DNA of 64,000 nucleotides, from positions 697,001 through 761,000 of the forward strand of contig NZ_CP095743.1 of NCBI RefSeq assembly GCF_022049065.2. The letters are read 5' to 3'. The DNA is from Niallia sp. Man26. GTDB taxonomy: Bacteria; Bacillota; Bacilli; Bacillales; Cytobacillaceae. Numbering within the stretch: position 1 is the stretch's first letter; every line of letters starts with the position of its first letter. Position numbers and translations under genes: made by a program. The notes beneath the pieces were generated by a model that did not search any database, was not told the origin of the DNA, and worked only from the letters and a program-made list of their open reading frames with translations. Of the stretch, positions 62,273 through 64,000 are shown in pieces.

Positions 62273-62375
62273 GAAATTGTCAGTTTAAAGGCATTTTTTT
62301 GACATGAAGGGAGCAGAATATTTGTTATTAATCATGATATAATGATATTAGGTAAAAAAAGTTTTTTAGTGACAA

Positions 62376-62391
62376 TAATTACATGTAATTA
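62376..62391. promoter_or_regulatory. 16-base perfect palindrome near an orphan -10 element
   Basis: TAATTACATGTAATTA is an exact inverted repeat lying 32 bases downstream of TATAAT (62338-62343). It could be an operator for the transcript entering the ligase remnant and following genes. Confidence 0.4.
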
Positions 62392-62415
62392 CCAATAATT
62401 TGCTCTTTTTTTAGT

Positions 62416-62631
62416 TTTGAGAATAAAGGGAAAGTTAAGGCTGCAGGACTTATGGAGTTTATGCCAAAGAAAGAGAAATTTAAGTTTTATCAACAATACC
62501 AGGACTTAGTAGTAGATGAAAACGAAAAGTTTATTTTCTTAAAACCTCAGATGAAATGCCGAGTTAAATTCCGTAATTATACGAAGGAAGGAAAGCTTAG
62601 GATACCATCCTTTGTTGAATATATTTCTTAA
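62416..62631 (+). pseudogene. C-terminal remnant of a phage ATP-dependent DNA ligase
   Basis: An open frame of about 70 codons ends in KPQMKCRVKFRNYTKEG then KLRIPSFVEYIS. It matches the end of ATP-dependent DNA ligases (the OB-fold, with motif VI-type KCRVKFRN). The nucleotidyltransferase domain with the catalytic Lys is missing: in-frame stop at 62386 and a T run at 62406-62412 mark the break. A 59-residue product from ATG 62452 is possible, but without a ribosome site. Confidence 0.6.
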
Positions 62632-62665
62632 AACGTCTCCTTATGAGTGGGCGTTTTTTTATTGA
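62631..62665 (+). terminator. Terminator-like hairpin after the ligase remnant
   Basis: AAACG...CTC pairs imperfectly with GAG...CGTTT and is followed by TTTTTT. Moderate strength. Confidence 0.55.
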
Positions 62666-62745
62666 GTCGATTTTTGGGTTTTAAAAAAGGAAAATGTCTT
62701 TATGTGTAGAAATAATAGATGAAACCACATAAGGAGGAAGTTAAC

Positions 62746-63132
62746 ATGAATGATGATTCTAAATTAGTTGCTGGGAAGATTCTAGGTGAAATTTACCGAG
62801 TTCAAAAACAACAAGGTATATGCAGTGTCTCCGATAGTACAATTTTCGGTTTACTAAATGGTTTTCAAGAAGCAATTGAGTCTGAGATTGATGGACTTAA
62901 TTTTGTTAGTAAGGGGCAAGTCAGTGTTGTTTGTGATGCGTTAGAACCATATTTCAAAGAAGAAGTTCCTCTAGATGAACTTAATTTTCTTGATTTTAGA
63001 ATGGAATTAGAAAGAAAAGGTATTAGTCATGGGAGGTTAATTGATATCCTAAAATATCTTAGAGCTTCGAACTCTTATTCACGGGAAATTGATAAAATGG
63101 GTAATTACAGTATGAATTCTTCAGATATTTAA
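62746..63132 (+). CDS. Phage protein of unknown function
   Basis: A 128-residue soluble protein (MNDDSKLVAGKILGEIYRVQ) with AAGGAGG 8 bases before the ATG. Mixed helical character, no clear motif. It forms a pair with the gene 16 bases downstream. Confidence 0.7.
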   Translation: MNDDSKLVAGKILGEIYRVQKQQGICSVSDSTIFGLLNGFQEAIESEIDGLNFVSKGQVSVVCDALEPYFKEEVPLDELNFLDFRMELERKGISHGRLIDILKYLRASNSYSREIDKMGNYSMNSSDI

Positions 63133-63148
63133 TAAAAGAGGTGTGTAA

Positions 63149-63346
63149 ATGGAATATGATGTTTATGTAGATGTAGAAGCTGTAGTTGGAAATGGTACTT
63201 ATTCTGATACTGCCAAATTGGATATTGTTAAGTTAATGATGGAAGCAGATATTGTCACTATAAGAAATACTTCGGTTGCAGTAGAAAAAGTTGAAGTTAC
63301 TTCTGATGGAGTGATTAGATTTTATGGTGAAAGAATCGAAGTTTAA
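63149..63346 (+). CDS. Small phage protein of unknown function
   Basis: A 65-residue, valine-rich, strand-predicted protein (MEYDVYVDVEAVVGNGTYSD) with AGAGGTG upstream. It is followed by a terminator. No family recognised. Confidence 0.65.
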   Translation: MEYDVYVDVEAVVGNGTYSDTAKLDIVKLMMEADIVTIRNTSVAVEKVEVTSDGVIRFYGERIEV

Positions 63347-63347
63347 A

Positions 63348-63378
63348 AGGGCATCCCAAAGGATGTCTTTTTATTTTG
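63348..63378 (+). terminator. Intrinsic terminator
   Basis: GGCATCC/GGATGTC with a CAAA loop followed by TTTTT. Confidence 0.82.
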
Positions 63379-63392
63379 TAGAGAAAAGCGCA

Positions 63393-63432
63393 GTTGCTCA
63401 CCATCTCTTTATCAAAGGGATAAGTGAGCAAC
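63393..63432. other. Long hairpin between convergent genes
   Basis: GTTGCTCAC (63393-63401) and GTGAGCAAC (63424-63432) form perfect 9-base arms, with a further CTTT/AAAG pairing inside. No T run on either side, so a role as terminator for the minus-strand gene is uncertain. Confidence 0.5.
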
Positions 63433-63486
63433 AAAAGTAGTAGAAAGCTGCTCTGATCTTTAAAGAGAAAATAAATTATTCATTAA

Positions 63487-63663
63487 TTAAATACTTTTCT
63501 TCATACCACATTTACGGCATTCGCGAATATAAATAAAATTCTTAACCGAACTTTTAAACTGAGCATTACCGCAATTATCGCAGCGACCGCTGTTGACATC
63601 AGGGTATTCCTTATAGTCATACACAATAGTTGTGTCATAACCGTTATACTTATCTTCACTCAT
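63487..63663 (-). CDS. Small zinc-ribbon protein on the minus strand
   Basis: A 58-residue protein with CDNCGN and CRKCGMKK, two CxxC knuckles 24 residues apart, typical of a zinc ribbon. GAAGGTG lies 8 bases before the ATG. It is transcribed against the surrounding prophage genes, as expected for a lysogenic-conversion gene or a regulator. Function unknown. Confidence 0.68.
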   Translation of the reverse strand: MSEDKYNGYDTTIVYDYKEYPDVNSGRCDNCGNAQFKSSVKNFIYIRECRKCGMKKSI

Positions 63664-63816
63664 AGCTAATCACCTTCTAATTAGTTTTAGCTTACTTATA
63701 ATAGCAGAATATTTAAATGGGTGAAAGGTATGTCATTCGTAATAGAAAACAAAAAGTTCTCTATAAAAGAAGGTGTTTATCATTTTTTGTCGAATATGTT
63801 GGTAGGAGGTGAATTT

Positions 63817-64000
63817 ATGGAAACTCTTTCTTCATTACAGGCTAGAGATTGGATTGCGATAGGGAGTTTGTTATTTACAATTTTTGCTTTTGGAGTAACA
63901 CAGTATTTAAGTGCTAGAAGTCAAAGAAAAACCAGAGAATTAGCAGTAAGAACTTATTTTTCGTTTTCTAGGATTGAAAGGAATATTGACTTGACTACAA
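63817..64000 (+). CDS. Membrane protein, partial at window end
   Basis: Sixty-one codons of an N-terminal region with one transmembrane helix (WIAIGSLLFTIFAFGVTQYL) followed by a basic segment. GGAGG lies 7 bases before the ATG at 63817; an in-frame ATG at 63730 would add 29 residues but lacks a good site. The rest lies outside the window. It resembles in plan the single-pass protein at 60192-60695. Confidence 0.6.
   Translation, partial: METLSSLQARDWIAIGSLLFTIFAFGVTQYLSARSQRKTRELAVRTYFSFSRIERNIDLTT

Overview
The window comes from a low-GC, endospore-forming member of the Bacillaceae. Evidence: two alpha/beta-type SASP genes with sigma-G-type promoters, YheC/YheD coat-associated proteins, YjcZ-type sporulation peptides, and a gene order that follows the Bacillus subtilis yhe-yha-ecs chromosome segment (bmrCD, sspB region, yheD/yheC, yheA, yhaX, hemZ, yhaQ/P, yhaO/N/M/L, prsA, hpr, yhaH, serC, hit, ecsABC). 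The sequences differ clearly from B. subtilis and several genes are gained or lost (four YheC/D paralogs, pbuO inserted, no trpP), so this is a related genus or species rather than B. subtilis itself.

Layout. 1-13.3 kb: mixed core genes (partial ABC ATPase, SGNH hydrolase, YitT protein, CorA, nitroreductase, orphan response regulator, two CorC/HlyC paralogs, a GNAT, a sigma-D-type chemotaxis receptor, an MFS exporter). 13.2-17.4 kb: the bmrCD multidrug ABC transporter behind a translated leader with an attenuator. 17.4-27.5 kb: sporulation-linked block with two SASP genes, msmX, a PucR-type regulator and a five-gene YheC/D operon with a sigma-K-like promoter. 27.6-50.7 kb: housekeeping block for heme (hemZ), purine uptake (pbuO), an ABC exporter (yhaQ/P), DNA/RNA nucleases (yhaO/N/M), secretion (prsA, ecsABC), serine synthesis (serC) and protease regulation (hpr). 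50.8 kb to the end: the left part of a prophage that has interrupted a yhfA-like membrane gene. It has a large serine integrase next to the junction, a LexA-like repressor and a Cro-like protein facing each other across operator-bearing promoters, many small early genes, a Sak4-like ATPase/DUF669/primase-helicase replication module, an AT-rich repeat region, an ERCC4 nuclease, XtrA, ArpU and several accessory membrane proteins. The prophage continues past the window.

Most unusual signals. (1) A tRNA-Gln-like element, with CCA end and well-paired acceptor, anticodon and T arms but a collapsed D arm, lies in the 5' UTR of the first SASP gene between a consensus sigma-G promoter and the start codon. 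(2) A 450-base gene-free stretch between hit and ecsA holds three copies of a G-rich repeat, a promoter-like sequence and an intrinsic terminator, all on the minus strand, which suggests an undescribed repeated small RNA. (3) The bmrCD leader has two short ORFs and a competing hairpin pair. (4) The prophage repressor operators sit in the spacers of both divergent promoters and recur inside the cro-like gene. All functional statements are from reading the sequence and recalled family knowledge; no searches were run.
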